Part shown: positions 28,688-39,105 of the stretch, piece after piece
Layout of the letters: each line of letters starts with the position of its first letter
Numbering within the stretch: the stretch's first letter is position 1
Source: Salinivibrio sharmensis
Lineage (GTDB): Bacteria > Pseudomonadota > Gammaproteobacteria > Enterobacterales > Vibrionaceae
DNA length: 64,000 nucleotides
Direction: 5' to 3'
NCBI RefSeq assembly: GCF_001995985.1
Contig: NZ_MUFC01000002.1
Coordinates: 134,703-198,702 of the forward strand
Translations under genes and position numbers: made by a program
Notes under the pieces: generated by a model
Seen by the model: the letters and a program-made list of their open reading frames with translations, nothing else
Told to the model about the DNA's origin: nothing
Databases searched by the model: none

Positions 28688-29665
28688 TTAATCATCATCC
28701 TCAAGTGAATAAGGTAACGGGTCGCGTTGCCAAGCGTATGATGGCGACTCGGCGAGGCGGAAAGCGGTGTCGTCGTCCAAGTTGTTTGGCAGTACAGCCA
28801 ATACCGTGGCACGGCCATTTGCTTCTCGGTAGCCGGCGATTACTGTCCCCCCAGAACGCCAATTGTCGCCTACTGCACGCTCAATTTTATCCCCTGCGGC
28901 CGGTGTATGGTCGGCGTGACCGCTGAGTTTGTACATAGCACGCTTATTGATGCCTCGGTACTTGGCTCGCGCGACGGTTTCTTGGCCGGTGTAGCAGCCT
29001 TTGGTAAAGCTAATGGCATTCAGCGCTTGCAAGTTTAACGATTGAGGGATGAACTCGCCGCTGGTGGCCTGCTCAATACGCGGTAAGGCGGCATCAATGT
29101 CGCATTTGTCCCAGTATTCATGGGTCAGCAATGTTGCTTGGCCTTGATTGACAAGCTCAGAGGCGGTGTCAGTATCCACGGCGAGTAACCAGCGATTTGG
29201 CGCAATGCACACCGCGGTGCCTGATTGTCCTTGGCGAACGTTACCTTCAGAACCAAAGTGCTCAGCCACCCACTTGTCTGCCTGTGCGCCAACAATACCG
29301 AGCAACACGACATCGGCTTTTTCAAATGCAATCTTTGAAAAGATGGCGTATTTTTTTACTTCTTGCAGCTGAGTGGCTTCAATGGAAGCCGGTTGCACCA
29401 TGGCCAGCCCGTCTTGGAAGTGGAAAAAGCGCAGTACCGACCAGACCTTGCCTTTGGGGTCGCAATGAGCGGCAAGGGTTGATTCGTCCTCACCAAGGCT
29501 TGCAATGTCGCAAGTAAGCTGACCTTGCAAGTAGCTTTTTGTATCGTCGCCACTTACTTTGGTGAGCGCCCAGTTATCCAGGGCGACAATCGCAAGTTCA
29601 GGTTGTTGGTCACTCGGCTGTGTGTCCGCGGGCTGAAAGGCCACGCTTTGATACCATTCGCTCAT
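28688..29665 (-). CDS. ygfZ: Folate-binding tRNA-modifying protein YgfZ
   Basis: YgfZ is a folate-binding protein that supports iron-sulfur enzymes such as MiaB. The 325-residue protein (326 in E. coli) carries the signature KGCYTGQE with its essential Cys near residue 220, and the GDDTKSYLQGQLT block of the GcvT-like fold. The start at 29665 begins MSEWYQS; longer in-frame starts are unconserved. It heads a minus-strand row with the YbaK, LysR and GNAT genes and is divergent from sdhE, its usual neighbour. Confidence 0.94.
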   Translation of the reverse strand: MSEWYQSVAFQPADTQPSDQQPELAIVALDNWALTKVSGDDTKSYLQGQLTCDIASLGEDESTLAAHCDPKGKVWSVLRFFHFQDGLAMVQPASIEATQLQEVKKYAIFSKIAFEKADVVLLGIVGAQADKWVAEHFGSEGNVRQGQSGTAVCIAPNRWLLAVDTDTASELVNQGQATLLTHEYWDKCDIDAALPRIEQATSGEFIPQSLNLQALNAISFTKGCYTGQETVARAKYRGINKRAMYKLSGHADHTPAAGDKIERAVGDNWRSGGTVIAGYREANGRATVLAVLPNNLDDDTAFRLAESPSYAWQRDPLPYSLEDDD

Positions 29666-29881
29666 ATCACTCACGCTCTTGGTTGAGAAAACATAGACTC
29701 TGCCCCGTATACTAATCCGCAGCATAAAGCTTGTCAGCCCTTGTATTGTAGGGCTATTGCCGTCTATTGCCGATTAACGCTAGAGAGCTCTCAGATTCGC
29801 TGTTTGTTTTTCTGCAAAAGTAGTCGCCTGATGGCGGCATTGATAGTATGCAACCACTGACATCATTGATAGAGGTAAGCA

Positions 29882-30145
29882 ATGGTTAACACCGAGGATA
29901 AAGCGCGGGTTCGTTGGGCATGTCGCCGCGGCATGTTGGAGCTAGATGTGTTGGTAATGCCTTATTTTGAAGCCTGTTACGACACACTCAATCAACAAGA
30001 AAAACAAGATTTTGTCGCATTTTTAGAAAGTGCTGACCCGGATCTGTTTGCCTGGTTGATGGGGCATGGTAAACCTGATGACCCCAAGATGAAGTTGGTC
30101 GTCGATAAGGTCGTTGCTTATAACCGAAGCAAGTTACGTACATAG
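29882..30145 (+). CDS. sdhE: FAD assembly factor SdhE
   Basis: SdhE (YgfY/CptB) promotes covalent attachment of FAD to succinate dehydrogenase and fumarate reductase. The 87-residue protein has the essential RGMLELD motif at residues 16-22 and the FEACYDTL and FLESADPDLFAWL blocks. An AGAGGTAAGC site precedes the ATG. The ygfX frame overlaps its 3' end, and ygfZ is divergent, the conserved arrangement. Confidence 0.95.
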   Translation: MVNTEDKARVRWACRRGMLELDVLVMPYFEACYDTLNQQEKQDFVAFLESADPDLFAWLMGHGKPDDPKMKLVVDKVVAYNRSKLRT

Positions 30146-30506
30146 CCACCTACATTGTCCGCGTTATGTCGCTGTCGGGCTGTTTTTACTCGGACTGGCG
30201 GTAGCATGGCTGATGATGGCACATGTTTACCTTCCTCTGAGTGCGCGCGCTGTGCTCGTCATTGGGGTAACGCGAGAATTACGCTGTTTTTATTGGCACC
30301 TTGCCACTTATAAAGGCGTGTTTCGTTTTTCCTCCGAGGGTTGGGCCGTATTGTCCGATGGCCAGTGTCGACAGCTGGCCTGCCTTTATGCCACACCTTG
30401 GTTACTCGTACTCACCACCCAACCCGATGCCCAGTCCCTCTATATCTGGCGTTGGGGCATACCAGATTACCATTTTCGTCTTATTTATCGTCACTGTTGT
30501 CGGTAA
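30114..30506 (+). CDS. ygfX: Inner-membrane protein YgfX (CptA)
   Basis: YgfX partners SdhE; in E. coli the pair has been described as a toxin-antitoxin-like system affecting FtsZ and MreB. This 130-residue protein has a two-helix hydrophobic region (about 18-38 and a following stretch) and a basic C-terminal half with several Trp residues (SLYIWRWGIPDYHFRL). The likely TTG start at 30114 overlaps sdhE by 32 bases, as is usual for this pair. The start codon is uncertain. Confidence 0.8.
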   Translation: MLITEASYVHSHLHCPRYVAVGLFLLGLAVAWLMMAHVYLPLSARAVLVIGVTRELRCFYWHLATYKGVFRFSSEGWAVLSDGQCRQLACLYATPWLLVLTTQPDAQSLYIWRWGIPDYHFRLIYRHCCR

Positions 30507-30632
30507 GGTTAGGATATTGTGTGACATATTTGTGACAAACCAGTGGCGTCGCTTTACTTTTTGACGTTATCACCGATATTCAAAGGACACGGGGTAAAAA
30601 CTCTTTCGCTCAGATAATGCTGTAGGGTCGCT

Positions 30633-32465
30633 ATGAATATTAAACAAAAACTCTTGTCGCTCACCTTGATGTCGGTGCTGGCGCTGCTTGCGGTTGCCGC
30701 TGTTGCATGGAAAGCAGAAACGCGGCTACAAAAAATGCACACGCAGTTAACGACGGTCTCTGATCTTGAAGTCATACTGCTTAACCTACGTCGCAATGAG
30801 AAAGACTTTCTCGCGCGCATGGACCCCAAATACCTCTCCCGTTTTGATAACAACGTTGATGCGTTCAATCAGCTGCTGAGTGACTTCCGCGCCCGCAGTA
30901 CCTCTCTGGGGTTAGAGACCGCGACTATTGATAACGTGCAGCGAGCAATGACAGCGTATGCCAATGGGTTTCGCGATCTGGGTAAGGGTTACCAAACGCT
31001 GGGTTTAACTCCTGATCAAGGCATTCGCGGGCAGATGCAAAACGCGAGCAAGAAAATGGTGGCGGCGACCCAAAATGACATTGTGCTTGAGAGTAGCGCC
31101 CGACTGTTAGCCGCAGACGCCAAACTGTTTGTACAAAGTAGCAACCTTGACTACATCGACGAATATCAAAGCCAAATGCAAGAGCTTGAAGATTACCTTC
31201 GTGGTGACTTGCTGGCTTTGTTTCAAGCGCATCAAGCGCAAGTGGACAAAATTGTTGCCCAGAAAAAGACACTGGGTTTAGCGGCGGACAAAGGGCTGCT
31301 CGGGGAAATTCGTGGCAAAACCCATCAAGTGGAAGAGATGTTTGATGCGCTAAGCCAAGAATATAAGCAGGCCATTGACCAAGCTTTACGCCAGACAGTG
31401 ACGTTTACCGGCTCGGTGGTAGTGATCCTGGCATTGGTGATGACAGCGGTTTCCTTGTGGATGAACCGTGGTATTCAACAACGTATTTATCGATTTAGCC
31501 AGCAAATGGCTGCCATCACGCAGCAGCGCGACCTGACCTTGAGAGCTGACGAAAATGGGCGCGATGAAATTTCATTGATGGCCAAAGACGTCAACCAAAT
31601 GCTCGCGAGTGTGCAACAAATGGTGGTCGACGTCAGCCGTGCGGTGCAAGCGTTGAATCAAAGTGCAGAGCAGGTGGAATCTCGTACTGAGGAAACAGGC
31701 GCTGCCATGGCCACCCAATTAGATGAAACTACTCATGCGGCGACCGCGATGAATGAAATGGAAAGCACCATTCGTGATATCGCTGGCAACACGGATCAAG
31801 CAGCAGATAATGCGCGCACCAGCTTAAGCCGTGCGGAGAACGGGCAAAAGGTGGTCGATGACACCAAAGCGATGATCATGACATTGGCAGAAACCCTCAG
31901 TAACACCAGTAATGAGGTGCTTGAGCTGAGTAAGCTGTCTGAGACCATTGGCTCGGTGCTGGACGTGATTAAAGATATCTCCGAGCAAACCAACTTACTG
32001 GCGCTTAACGCGGCGATTGAAGCGGCGCGCGCCGGCGAGCAAGGGCGTGGTTTTGCGGTGGTCGCTGATGAGGTGCGCCAGCTGGCGACCCGTACTCGCG
32101 AATCGACCGATGAAATTTCTGGCATTATTACCTCGTTGCAAGAGCAAACCCAGTCGGTGTCCGAACGCATGGAACAAAGCCGAGAAGATGGTGAAACATC
32201 CGTGGGTAAGGTAGAAGCGGCTTCGCAAGAGCTGTCGCAAATCATGGAAGATATGCAAAATATCATGGATATGAGCACCCACATTGCTACCGCAATAGAG
32301 CAGCAGAGCTCGGTGGCGAAGGAAGTCAATCAAAACGTGCACAACATTCAAGATATCGCGCAAAACAGCACGGAACGAGCGAACCAAAACCGCGAAGCGG
32401 CACACAAGGTGGCTGAAGAAGCGGCGCACCTTGAGCGTGCGGTGAGCGAGTTTAAAAGCGAATAA
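30633..32465 (+). CDS. Methyl-accepting chemotaxis protein
   Basis: This 610-residue chemoreceptor has a membrane helix near residues 7-25, a helical periplasmic sensor (about 30-250), a second helix (about 252-275), a HAMP region and a long cytoplasmic coiled coil. The hairpin tip [35 protein letters not shown] is the CheA/CheW-binding signature. It has no C-terminal NWETF-type pentapeptide (it ends FKSE). The ligand is unknown. It stands between ygfX and nadB with its own terminator and is probably monocistronic. Confidence 0.94.
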   Translation: MNIKQKLLSLTLMSVLALLAVAAVAWKAETRLQKMHTQLTTVSDLEVILLNLRRNEKDFLARMDPKYLSRFDNNVDAFNQLLSDFRARSTSLGLETATIDNVQRAMTAYANGFRDLGKGYQTLGLTPDQGIRGQMQNASKKMVAATQNDIVLESSARLLAADAKLFVQSSNLDYIDEYQSQMQELEDYLRGDLLALFQAHQAQVDKIVAQKKTLGLAADKGLLGEIRGKTHQVEEMFDALSQEYKQAIDQALRQTVTFTGSVVVILALVMTAVSLWMNRGIQQRIYRFSQQMAAITQQRDLTLRADENGRDEISLMAKDVNQMLASVQQMVVDVSRAVQALNQSAEQVESRTEETGAAMATQLDETTHAATAMNEMESTIRDIAGNTDQAADNARTSLSRAENGQKVVDDTKAMIMTLAETLSNTSNEVLELSKLSETIGSVLDVIKDISEQTNLLALNAAIEAARAGEQGRGFAVVADEVRQLATRTRESTDEISGIITSLQEQTQSVSERMEQSREDGETSVGKVEAASQELSQIMEDMQNIMDMSTHIATAIEQQSSVAKEVNQNVHNIQDIAQNSTERANQNREAAHKVAEEAAHLERAVSEFKSE

Positions 32466-32482
32466 GCGCGACGATATCCAGT

Positions 32483-32515
32483 AAAAAGGCCAGCCTTATG
32501 GGGCTGGCCTTTTTC
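32483..32515. terminator. Bidirectional terminator between the chemoreceptor gene and nadB
   Basis: AAAAAGGCCAGCC and GGCTGGCCTTTTT form a strong stem with A and T tracts on the two sides, between convergent genes. Confidence 0.9.
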
Positions 32516-32545
32516 ATTCAGGGCCGTGGGAGTAATCAAAACCCG

Positions 32546-34162
32546 CTAACAGGGCTGATCCGGCGTTAATATGGTGGGGCCGGATTGCTCGTTAGGCTCT
32601 GGGTAATCAATGGTGTAGTGCAGCCCACGACTTTCTTTTCGTTGCATCGCGCAGCGAACCATTAATTCCGCCACTTGTAGCAAGTTACGTAATTCCAACA
32701 GGTTATTTGAGACCCGGAAATTGGCGTAGTATTCGTGTGTTTCTTGCTTAAGCAACTCGATGCGGCGCAACGCGCGTTCTAACCGTTTGGTCGAACGGAC
32801 AATGCCCATGTAATCCCACATAAAAAGACGCAATTCATGCCAGTTATGCTGGATCACCACTTCTTCGTCGGAACAAATTACCTGGCTCTCATCCCATGGC
32901 GGTAGGGCCGTATGCGGCTCGATATGGTCTGAGTGTGCTTTAATGTGCTCAGCGGCTGACCACGCATACACCACGCACTCTAGTAGCGAGTTAGATGCCA
33001 TACGGTTGGCGCCATGCAAGCCGGTGTAGCTCACCTCCCCAATCGCGTATAAGCCGGGCAAGTCTGTGGTGCCGTTTTTATCCACCATCACGCCACCGCA
33101 CGTGTAGTGGGCGGCAGGGACAATAGGGATCGGCTCTTTGGTCAGATCGATGCCGTATTGCTTGAGCTTTTCGTAGATGGTTGGAAAATGTTTGATCACA
33201 AACTCTGGATCTTTGTGGCTGATGTCGAGATACATACAGTCGGCGCCAAGGCGCTTCATCTCGTAGTCAATCGCGCGGGCTACCACATCACGAGGGGCAA
33301 GTTCGCCGCGTGAGTCGAAGTCTGACATAAAGCGCGAGCCATCTGGGCGTTTTAGGTGCGCGCCTTCACCGCGTAACGCTTCAGTGAGCAAAAAGTTGCG
33401 CGCATCAGGGTGATAGAGGCAAGTTGGGTGAAACTGGTTAAATTCCAGGTTGGCGACGCGACAGCCTGCCCGCCATGCCATGGCGATGCCATCACCGGAT
33501 GATACATCTGGATTGGACGTATACTGGTACACTTTGGATGCGCCGCCTGTCGCAAGCACCACATAGTTAGTGCGCACGGTTTCAACCACTTCTTGGTTTC
33601 GGTTCCAGATGTAAGCCCCAAGCACGTGGTTAGCGCCACCTAAGCCAACTTTTTTACGGGTGATAATATCTAGCGCATTGTGCCGTTCGAGCAAGGTGAT
33701 ATTTGGGTGCTGACGGACATTGTCTTGCAGAGAGTTTTGCACGGCCATGCCTGTGGCGTCTGCAGTATGCAAAATGCGTCGGTGACTATGACCTCCCTCT
33801 CGGGTGAGGTGATAACGTGGGGTGTCATCATCGCTGTCTTCTTGATCGAAAGGGACACCGCCATCGATTAACCATTGCACACAATCTTTCGCGTTGCGGG
33901 CAATAAAATCGACCACGTTTGTATCACAGATACCTGCGCCGGCAATTTGGGTATCTTCGACATGAGACTCGACCGAGTCTTGCTCGTCAAACACCGCGGC
34001 AATACCGCCTTGTGCGTAAAGTGTTGCCCCTTCGCTGAGCGGGCCTTTACTTAATACAATCACCTTGTGGGTCGGCGCTAAGCGAAGCGCCAGTGATAAG
34101 CCAGCGGCACCACTGCCGATGACTAGCACGTCACATTGATGTTCTTGGGTTGTGGTCGTCAT
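32546..34162 (-). CDS. nadB: L-aspartate oxidase
   Basis: NadB oxidises aspartate to iminoaspartate, the first step of de novo NAD synthesis. The 538-residue flavoprotein has [15 protein letters not shown] at the N-terminus, the [12 protein letters not shown] block, the catalytic [12 protein letters not shown] region and [15 protein letters not shown]. The start at 34162 gives [16 protein letters not shown]; an upstream frame of 33 codons is unconserved. It is divergent from rpoE, as in E. coli. Confidence 0.96.
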   Translation of the reverse strand: MTTTTQEHQCDVLVIGSGAAGLSLALRLAPTHKVIVLSKGPLSEGATLYAQGGIAAVFDEQDSVESHVEDTQIAGAGICDTNVVDFIARNAKDCVQWLIDGGVPFDQEDSDDDTPRYHLTREGGHSHRRILHTADATGMAVQNSLQDNVRQHPNITLLERHNALDIITRKKVGLGGANHVLGAYIWNRNQEVVETVRTNYVVLATGGASKVYQYTSNPDVSSGDGIAMAWRAGCRVANLEFNQFHPTCLYHPDARNFLLTEALRGEGAHLKRPDGSRFMSDFDSRGELAPRDVVARAIDYEMKRLGADCMYLDISHKDPEFVIKHFPTIYEKLKQYGIDLTKEPIPIVPAAHYTCGGVMVDKNGTTDLPGLYAIGEVSYTGLHGANRMASNSLLECVVYAWSAAEHIKAHSDHIEPHTALPPWDESQVICSDEEVVIQHNWHELRLFMWDYMGIVRSTKRLERALRRIELLKQETHEYYANFRVSNNLLELRNLLQVAELMVRCAMQRKESRGLHYTIDYPEPNEQSGPTILTPDQPC

Positions 34163-34364
34163 GATCCCTAATCCTCTTTCTGCGCCCCCAATGTTACACC
34201 AATTTGACGCTGCCGCGCGCGGTAAGATCAAATCCAAGTCGGCTTGGGTGAAAGTTTGCAACCATGGTACGGTTCGGGCGACAATGCCCCCCAGCCAAAG
34301 ACGTTCCCTTTGGCCAGTCCGTCACAGTAATGTGATTTAACACATAATAAAACCAACATGGTGA

Positions 34365-34393
34365 GGAACTTTTCGCCGAACAGGCTATCGAAA
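34365..34393 (+). promoter_or_regulatory. Sigma-E-type promoter of rpoE
   Basis: GGAACTT at 34365-34371 and TCGAAA at 34388-34393 are separated by 16 bases and match the RpoE -35 and -10 consensus. The predicted leader to rpoE is about 95 bases. This fits the known autoregulation of rpoE in E. coli. Confidence 0.8.
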
Positions 34394-34495
34394 CGTGTGC
34401 GAAAGCTCGCAAGCGGGTTTAACCGCGCTCTGACAACGTCGGGCCTAGAATTTCGATAATCGGGCGGAAAGATCAACCAAGGAGTAAACGCTCGA

Positions 34496-35077
34496 ATGGG
34501 CGAGCAGCTAACCGACCAGGTTCTAATAGAACGTGTACAGAATGGTGACAAGCAAGCTTTCAATCTGTTAGTCGTCAAATATCAGAATAAGGTATGCAAC
34601 CTTATCGCCCGCTATGTAGGCACACACAGCGGTGATATTCCGGATATTGCGCAAGAGGCGTTTATTAAAGCCTATCGTGCACTGCCGGGGTTTCGTGGCG
34701 AAAGTGCGTTTTATACTTGGCTGTATCGCATTGCAGTGAATACCGCGAAGAACCATTTGGTGGCGCAAGGACGACGACCGCCGGGCAGTGATATTGATGC
34801 CGACGAAGCAGAAAATTACGAAAGTGGGGGTTCTTTAAAAGAAATATCGAACCCTGAAAACTTGATGTTGTCAGATGAATTGAGACAGGTGGTGTTTTCG
34901 ACGATAGAAACACTGCCCGACGACTTAAGAACCGCAATTACCTTACGTGAGCTCGATGGGCTCAGCTATGAGGAAATTGCACAGGTAATGGATTGTCCAG
35001 TCGGTACGGTGCGGTCGCGTATTTTCCGAGCGCGTGAAGCGGTTGAAAAACGCATCCGACCACTGATGAAACGGTAA
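34496..35077 (+). CDS. rpoE: RNA polymerase sigma factor RpoE (sigma-E)
   Basis: RpoE directs the extracytoplasmic stress regulon. The 193-residue ECF sigma factor has region 2 with DIAQEAFIKAYRALPGFRG and FYTWLYRIAVNTAKN, and region 4 with LRELDGLSYEEIAQVMDCPVGTVRSRIFRAREA. An AAGGAG site precedes the ATG. It is followed by rseA, rseB and rseC, and carries its own sigma-E-like promoter upstream. Confidence 0.97.
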   Translation: MGEQLTDQVLIERVQNGDKQAFNLLVVKYQNKVCNLIARYVGTHSGDIPDIAQEAFIKAYRALPGFRGESAFYTWLYRIAVNTAKNHLVAQGRRPPGSDIDADEAENYESGGSLKEISNPENLMLSDELRQVVFSTIETLPDDLRTAITLRELDGLSYEEIAQVMDCPVGTVRSRIFRAREAVEKRIRPLMKR

Positions 35078-35109
35078 CGAGTTTTACTGGCTGCATGACG
35101 GTGACTTGA

Positions 35110-35742
35110 ATGACGGATAGAGAAAAAATTTCAGCGTTATTGGATGGCGAATTAGTGGATACCTCAGTGATCCACTACATTGAGCGAGACGATAGCGCGC
35201 AACAAAACTGGAGTGACTTTAGCACCATTCGTGATGTGATGCGTGGTGATGCTCCTAGCTCGTTGCAATGGAACATTGCCGATTCTGTAGCGTCCGCGCT
35301 GGAAGCAGAACCTGCGTATCATGGTGATCACCTTGATAGTAACGTGCTCCCCATGCACGAGGCGCAACCGCGTCCGGAAAAAGCGCGTCGTCACTTACCA
35401 GGGTGGCTACAACAGCTGACGCAAGTTAGTGTCGCTGCTTGTGTCTCGTTGGCAGTGATTGTGGGCGTGCAGCAGTATAACCAGTCTGAATCGAGCGCGC
35501 CGGTGGCCAGTGCCCAAACCCAACCACCGGTACTCGAAACCATTCCTTTTGCCGGTGCTGCTGAACCCGTGAGTTTGAGCCGTAATGATTTACGTGCCAC
35601 GCCCTCGGAGGCAGAACTGATGGAGCAGCGTCGTCGCGTCAATGCAATGCTCAAAGACTATGAATTGCAGCTGCGCTTGAATAAGGATAGGCTGTCTGAT
35701 CATCAGACTATGGCACCGTCGACAAGCAGTAATAACCAATGA
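35110..35742 (+). CDS. rseA: Anti-sigma-E factor RseA
   Basis: RseA is the inner-membrane anti-sigma factor that holds RpoE until cleaved by DegS and RseP. The 210-residue protein has the cytoplasmic RpoE-binding domain (KISALLDGELVD through the conserved Trp of NWSDFSTIRDVMRGD), a single membrane helix at about residues 105-124 and a periplasmic tail. A Gln-rich stretch follows the helix. The stop overlaps the rseB start in ATGA. Confidence 0.94.
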   Translation: MTDREKISALLDGELVDTSVIHYIERDDSAQQNWSDFSTIRDVMRGDAPSSLQWNIADSVASALEAEPAYHGDHLDSNVLPMHEAQPRPEKARRHLPGWLQQLTQVSVAACVSLAVIVGVQQYNQSESSAPVASAQTQPPVLETIPFAGAAEPVSLSRNDLRATPSEAELMEQRRRVNAMLKDYELQLRLNKDRLSDHQTMAPSTSSNNQ

Positions 35743-36722
35743 AAAAAATTCTGATCGGTGCGCTTGCGCTGGTCAGTTTGATGTCTGCGCAAGCCTCGGC
35801 CGACCCCTCTGCCGAGGCTTTGTTACATCAAATGGATACCGCAAGCGATACCCTAGATTACGAAGTGTCCTACATCTTGGTAGGTAAAAACAGCCTCGAG
35901 CCGCTTCGCTTTCGTCATGCTCAACTTGGCGAGCATGCCTACGGCCACCTCATGTATCTTAGTGGCCCGCCTCGTGAAGTGATTCGTCGTGGTGGCGAGA
36001 TCAGCTACTTTGAGCCCGGTTACGACCCCTTCACCATTGCCAGTGATCATATGGTGGCGCCTTTGCCCACCCTGATTCAGGCTGATATCGATGTACTGGC
36101 TAACCACTATGACTTTGTGTCGATGGGGCATGCGCGTGAAGCGGGGATGGACTGCCAAGTGGTGCGCATTACCCCAAAAGACGGTGAGCGCTACTCGTAC
36201 GTACTATGGCTAGATGAGAACAGCAAGCTGCCTGTCAGAGCGGATTTACTTGACCGCGACGGCGACCCACTAGAGCAATATCGCGCCTTGTCACTGGTGG
36301 TTTCACCGCAAATCAGTGCCTCGATGCAAAAGCTGGCGGCGCTTAGCTTGCCACCGGTACTGACCTTACCTCAGGCGACGAAGCGATCTGAGCTTGATTG
36401 GAAGGTGACTGGGCTACCTGATGGATTTGAGCCCGTGTATAGCAATCGTCACCGCTTAATGATGACCAAGCGAGCGGTCGAGAGTCAGATGTTTAGTGAC
36501 GGTTTGTTCAGTTTTTCGGTGTATCTTGCCAAAGCCGATGATGTCTCGGTTCGCCAGCAAATTGTTCGTCAAGGTCGACGCACACTGCATAGCGTGACCA
36601 GTGGTAACGCAGAAATCACGGTGGTCGGCGATATTCCGCCTGAAACAGCTAAACGGGTGGCGGAGTCTGTCCGTATTACTGCTATGCCCCAGAGCAAGTC
36701 AGAACAGAAGGTCGAACCATGA
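35739..36722 (+). CDS. rseB: Sigma-E regulatory protein RseB
   Basis: RseB binds the periplasmic part of RseA and shields it from DegS; it also senses mislocalised lipoproteins and LPS. The 327-residue protein begins with a signal peptide (likely cleavage ASA-DP near residue 22). It keeps the family blocks around FRHAQLGEHAYGHLMYLSGPPREVIRRGG and CQVVRITPKDGERYSYVLWLDENSKLPVRADLLD. It overlaps rseA upstream and rseC downstream by four bases each. Confidence 0.95.
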   Translation: MKKILIGALALVSLMSAQASADPSAEALLHQMDTASDTLDYEVSYILVGKNSLEPLRFRHAQLGEHAYGHLMYLSGPPREVIRRGGEISYFEPGYDPFTIASDHMVAPLPTLIQADIDVLANHYDFVSMGHAREAGMDCQVVRITPKDGERYSYVLWLDENSKLPVRADLLDRDGDPLEQYRALSLVVSPQISASMQKLAALSLPPVLTLPQATKRSELDWKVTGLPDGFEPVYSNRHRLMMTKRAVESQMFSDGLFSFSVYLAKADDVSVRQQIVRQGRRTLHSVTSGNAEITVVGDIPPETAKRVAESVRITAMPQSKSEQKVEP

Positions 36723-37216
36723 TCAAAGCATTGGCCGAAGTCACCGGTTATCAAGATGGTTGGTTGTCATTGGCCTGCCAGCAGCAAACCAGTTGCGGCA
36801 GCTGCCAATCACAAAGCACATGTGGCACCGGTATTGTGTCCAAAGCGCTTCCTGGTAAGGTCAAACACCTTAAAGTGCGCGCGCCAAAACCCTTACCGGC
36901 CGGCACCTTAGTTGAAATCGGTTTGGGCGAGGCGACCTTATTACGCTCCGCGTTATTGGTCTACATGGTGCCTCTGGTGATGATGCTAACCGGGGCACTG
37001 CTCGGGCAATTTTTGTTCGCCACGCTTGCCGGCAGCGGTGAGGGTGGCATCATCGCGCTCAGCCTAGGGCTGGGGGCGGTTGGCGTGTACCTTGCGCGTC
37101 ATCTTGCACCGCGTATCGGAACCCAAGAACAGCAACAGCCTCAACTGTTGCGCGTGATGGGGGAGCCGGTCTCAGATTTGTCAGTCATAAATACCACACA
37201 GCAGGATAGCGACTAG
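36719..37216 (+). CDS. rseC: RseC/MucC family protein
   Basis: RseC is an inner-membrane protein of the rpoE operon, linked in other bacteria to the SoxR-reducing complex and to mild sigma-E control. The 165-residue protein has an N-terminal cysteine cluster (C20, C26, C29, C35) that could bind a metal or redox centre, and two membrane helices at about residues 79-101 and 105-125. It overlaps rseB in ATGA, which supports a single rpoE-rseABC message. Confidence 0.93.
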   Translation: MIKALAEVTGYQDGWLSLACQQQTSCGSCQSQSTCGTGIVSKALPGKVKHLKVRAPKPLPAGTLVEIGLGEATLLRSALLVYMVPLVMMLTGALLGQFLFATLAGSGEGGIIALSLGLGAVGVYLARHLAPRIGTQEQQQPQLLRVMGEPVSDLSVINTTQQDSD

Positions 37217-37294
37217 CCACTATTTTCGGTAGAATCCCGCTCACTTGATCTTAGGATCCCATTCTTATTGATAACGAGTAAGTCACACCAACAC

Positions 37295-39091
37295 ATGAAG
37301 CATATTCGTAACTTTTCGATCATCGCCCATATTGACCACGGTAAGTCGACACTTTCTGACCGACTGATTCAAGTATGTGGCGGCCTAACTGACCGGGAAA
37401 TGGCAGATCAGGTTCTAGATTCAATGGATCTGGAACGTGAACGCGGTATCACCATCAAAGCACAAAGTGTGACACTGAACTACAAAGCCAAAGACGGCGA
37501 AGTGTATCAGCTCAACTTCATCGATACGCCAGGACACGTTGACTTCTCGTATGAGGTGTCACGCTCGCTCAAGGCGTGTGAAGGTGCTTTGCTGGTGGTC
37601 GATGCAGGACAAGGGGTTGAAGCACAGACGCTGGCCAACTGCTACACCGCCATTGATATGGATCTGGAAGTGGTTCCTGTCCTTAACAAAATTGACTTGC
37701 CGGCCGCTGATCCTGATCGCGTGGCGCAAGAAATTGAGGACATTGTCGGTATAGAGGCCATTGACGCCACGCGCTGCTCGGCGAAAACCGGCATCGGCGT
37801 TGATGATGTCCTTGAAGATATTGTACGCCAGATCCCGCCACCTGAAGGTGATCCTGAGGCGCCAACCCAAGCACTGATTATCGACTCTTGGTTTGATAAA
37901 TACCTCGGCGTGGTGTCTTTGGTGCGCATCCGTGAAGGGTCGCTGAAAAAAGGCGACAAAGTGAAAATCATGAGCACGGGCCAAGAATGGAACGTGGACA
38001 GCATTGGCATTTTCACGCCTAAGCGTAAAGAGCTTAATGGCCTGCAAACCGGTGAAGTTGGCTGGGTGATCTGCGGGATCAAAGATATCCTCGGCGCACC
38101 AGTGGGCGATACCATCACCCATGCTAAAAATGGCTGTGAAAAACGCATTGAAGGTTTCCAGCAAGTGAAGCCGCAAGTATATGCAGGGCTTTTCCCAATT
38201 TCATCGGATGATTACGAAAGCTTCCGTGATGCCCTGGACAAGCTGAGCCTTAACGATGCGTCCTTGTTCTTTGAGCCGGAAAGTTCGGCGGCACTGGGCT
38301 TTGGTTTCCGTTGTGGCTTTCTTGGCATGCTGCACATGGAAATCATTCAAGAGCGCTTGGAGCGCGAGTATAACCTCGATCTTATTACCACAGCTCCGAC
38401 CGTGGTGTATGAGGTGAACAAAAATGATGGCGAAGTCATTTACGTCGACAGCCCATCCAAACTGCCACCTATCAATGATATCGAGGCGATTGGTGAGCCG
38501 ATCTCGCGCTGTAATATTTTGGTGCCGAGTGAATTTGTCGGTAACGTCATTTCACTGTGTGTCGAAAAGCGTGGTGTGCAGGTTGATATGGTTTATCACG
38601 GCAACCAAGTGGCGCTGACCTATGATATTCCGATGGCTGAAGTGGTCCTCGATTTCTTTGACCGAATAAAATCAACATCGCGCGGTTACGCATCGTTAGA
38701 TTATAACTTCGAGCGCTATGAAGTGTCCGACATGGTGCGGGTGGATATCCTCCTAAACGGTGAACGCGTCGATGCGCTGGCGATCATCACTCACCGTGCA
38801 CACGCTCAGCCACGTGGTCGCGAGTTGGTGGAAAAAATGAAAGAGTTTATTCCTCGCCAACAGTTCGATATTGCTATCCAAGCCTCGATTGGCAACCATA
38901 TTATTGCCCGTTCGACGGTGAAACAGCTACGCAAAAACGTGACCGCGAAGTGTTACGGTGGTGACGTGAGCCGTAAGAAGAAACTTCTGCAAAAGCAAAA
39001 AGAAGGTAAAAAGCGGATGAAGCAGGTCGGTAATGTCGAGCTGCCGCAAGAAGCCTTTTTGGCCATTTTGCACGTGGGCAAAGATAAATAA
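37295..39091 (+). CDS. lepA: Elongation factor 4 (LepA)
   Basis: LepA is a ribosome-associated translational GTPase that can back-translocate stalled ribosomes and assists initiation and assembly. The 598-residue protein (599 in E. coli) has the G1 motif [10 protein letters not shown]3 DTPGHVDF and G4 NKIDLP, and the LepA-specific C-terminal domain. The start at 37295 gives the conserved [16 protein letters not shown]; an ATT or TTG codon upstream in frame is not needed. It is followed closely by lepB. Confidence 0.97.
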   Translation: MKHIRNFSIIAHIDHGKSTLSDRLIQVCGGLTDREMADQVLDSMDLERERGITIKAQSVTLNYKAKDGEVYQLNFIDTPGHVDFSYEVSRSLKACEGALLVVDAGQGVEAQTLANCYTAIDMDLEVVPVLNKIDLPAADPDRVAQEIEDIVGIEAIDATRCSAKTGIGVDDVLEDIVRQIPPPEGDPEAPTQALIIDSWFDKYLGVVSLVRIREGSLKKGDKVKIMSTGQEWNVDSIGIFTPKRKELNGLQTGEVGWVICGIKDILGAPVGDTITHAKNGCEKRIEGFQQVKPQVYAGLFPISSDDYESFRDALDKLSLNDASLFFEPESSAALGFGFRCGFLGMLHMEIIQERLEREYNLDLITTAPTVVYEVNKNDGEVIYVDSPSKLPPINDIEAIGEPISRCNILVPSEFVGNVISLCVEKRGVQVDMVYHGNQVALTYDIPMAEVVLDFFDRIKSTSRGYASLDYNFERYEVSDMVRVDILLNGERVDALAIITHRAHAQPRGRELVEKMKEFIPRQQFDIAIQASIGNHIIARSTVKQLRKNVTAKCYGGDVSRKKKLLQKQKEGKKRMKQVGNVELPQEAFLAILHVGKDK

Positions 39092-39105
39092 CGACGGACT
39101 CCATT

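Noticed and set aside
29882-30506. sdhE-ygfX as a new toxin-antitoxin system
   Set aside because: The pair is a known conserved locus (FAD assembly factor and membrane partner); the toxin-antitoxin reading is already in the literature and nothing here is unusual.
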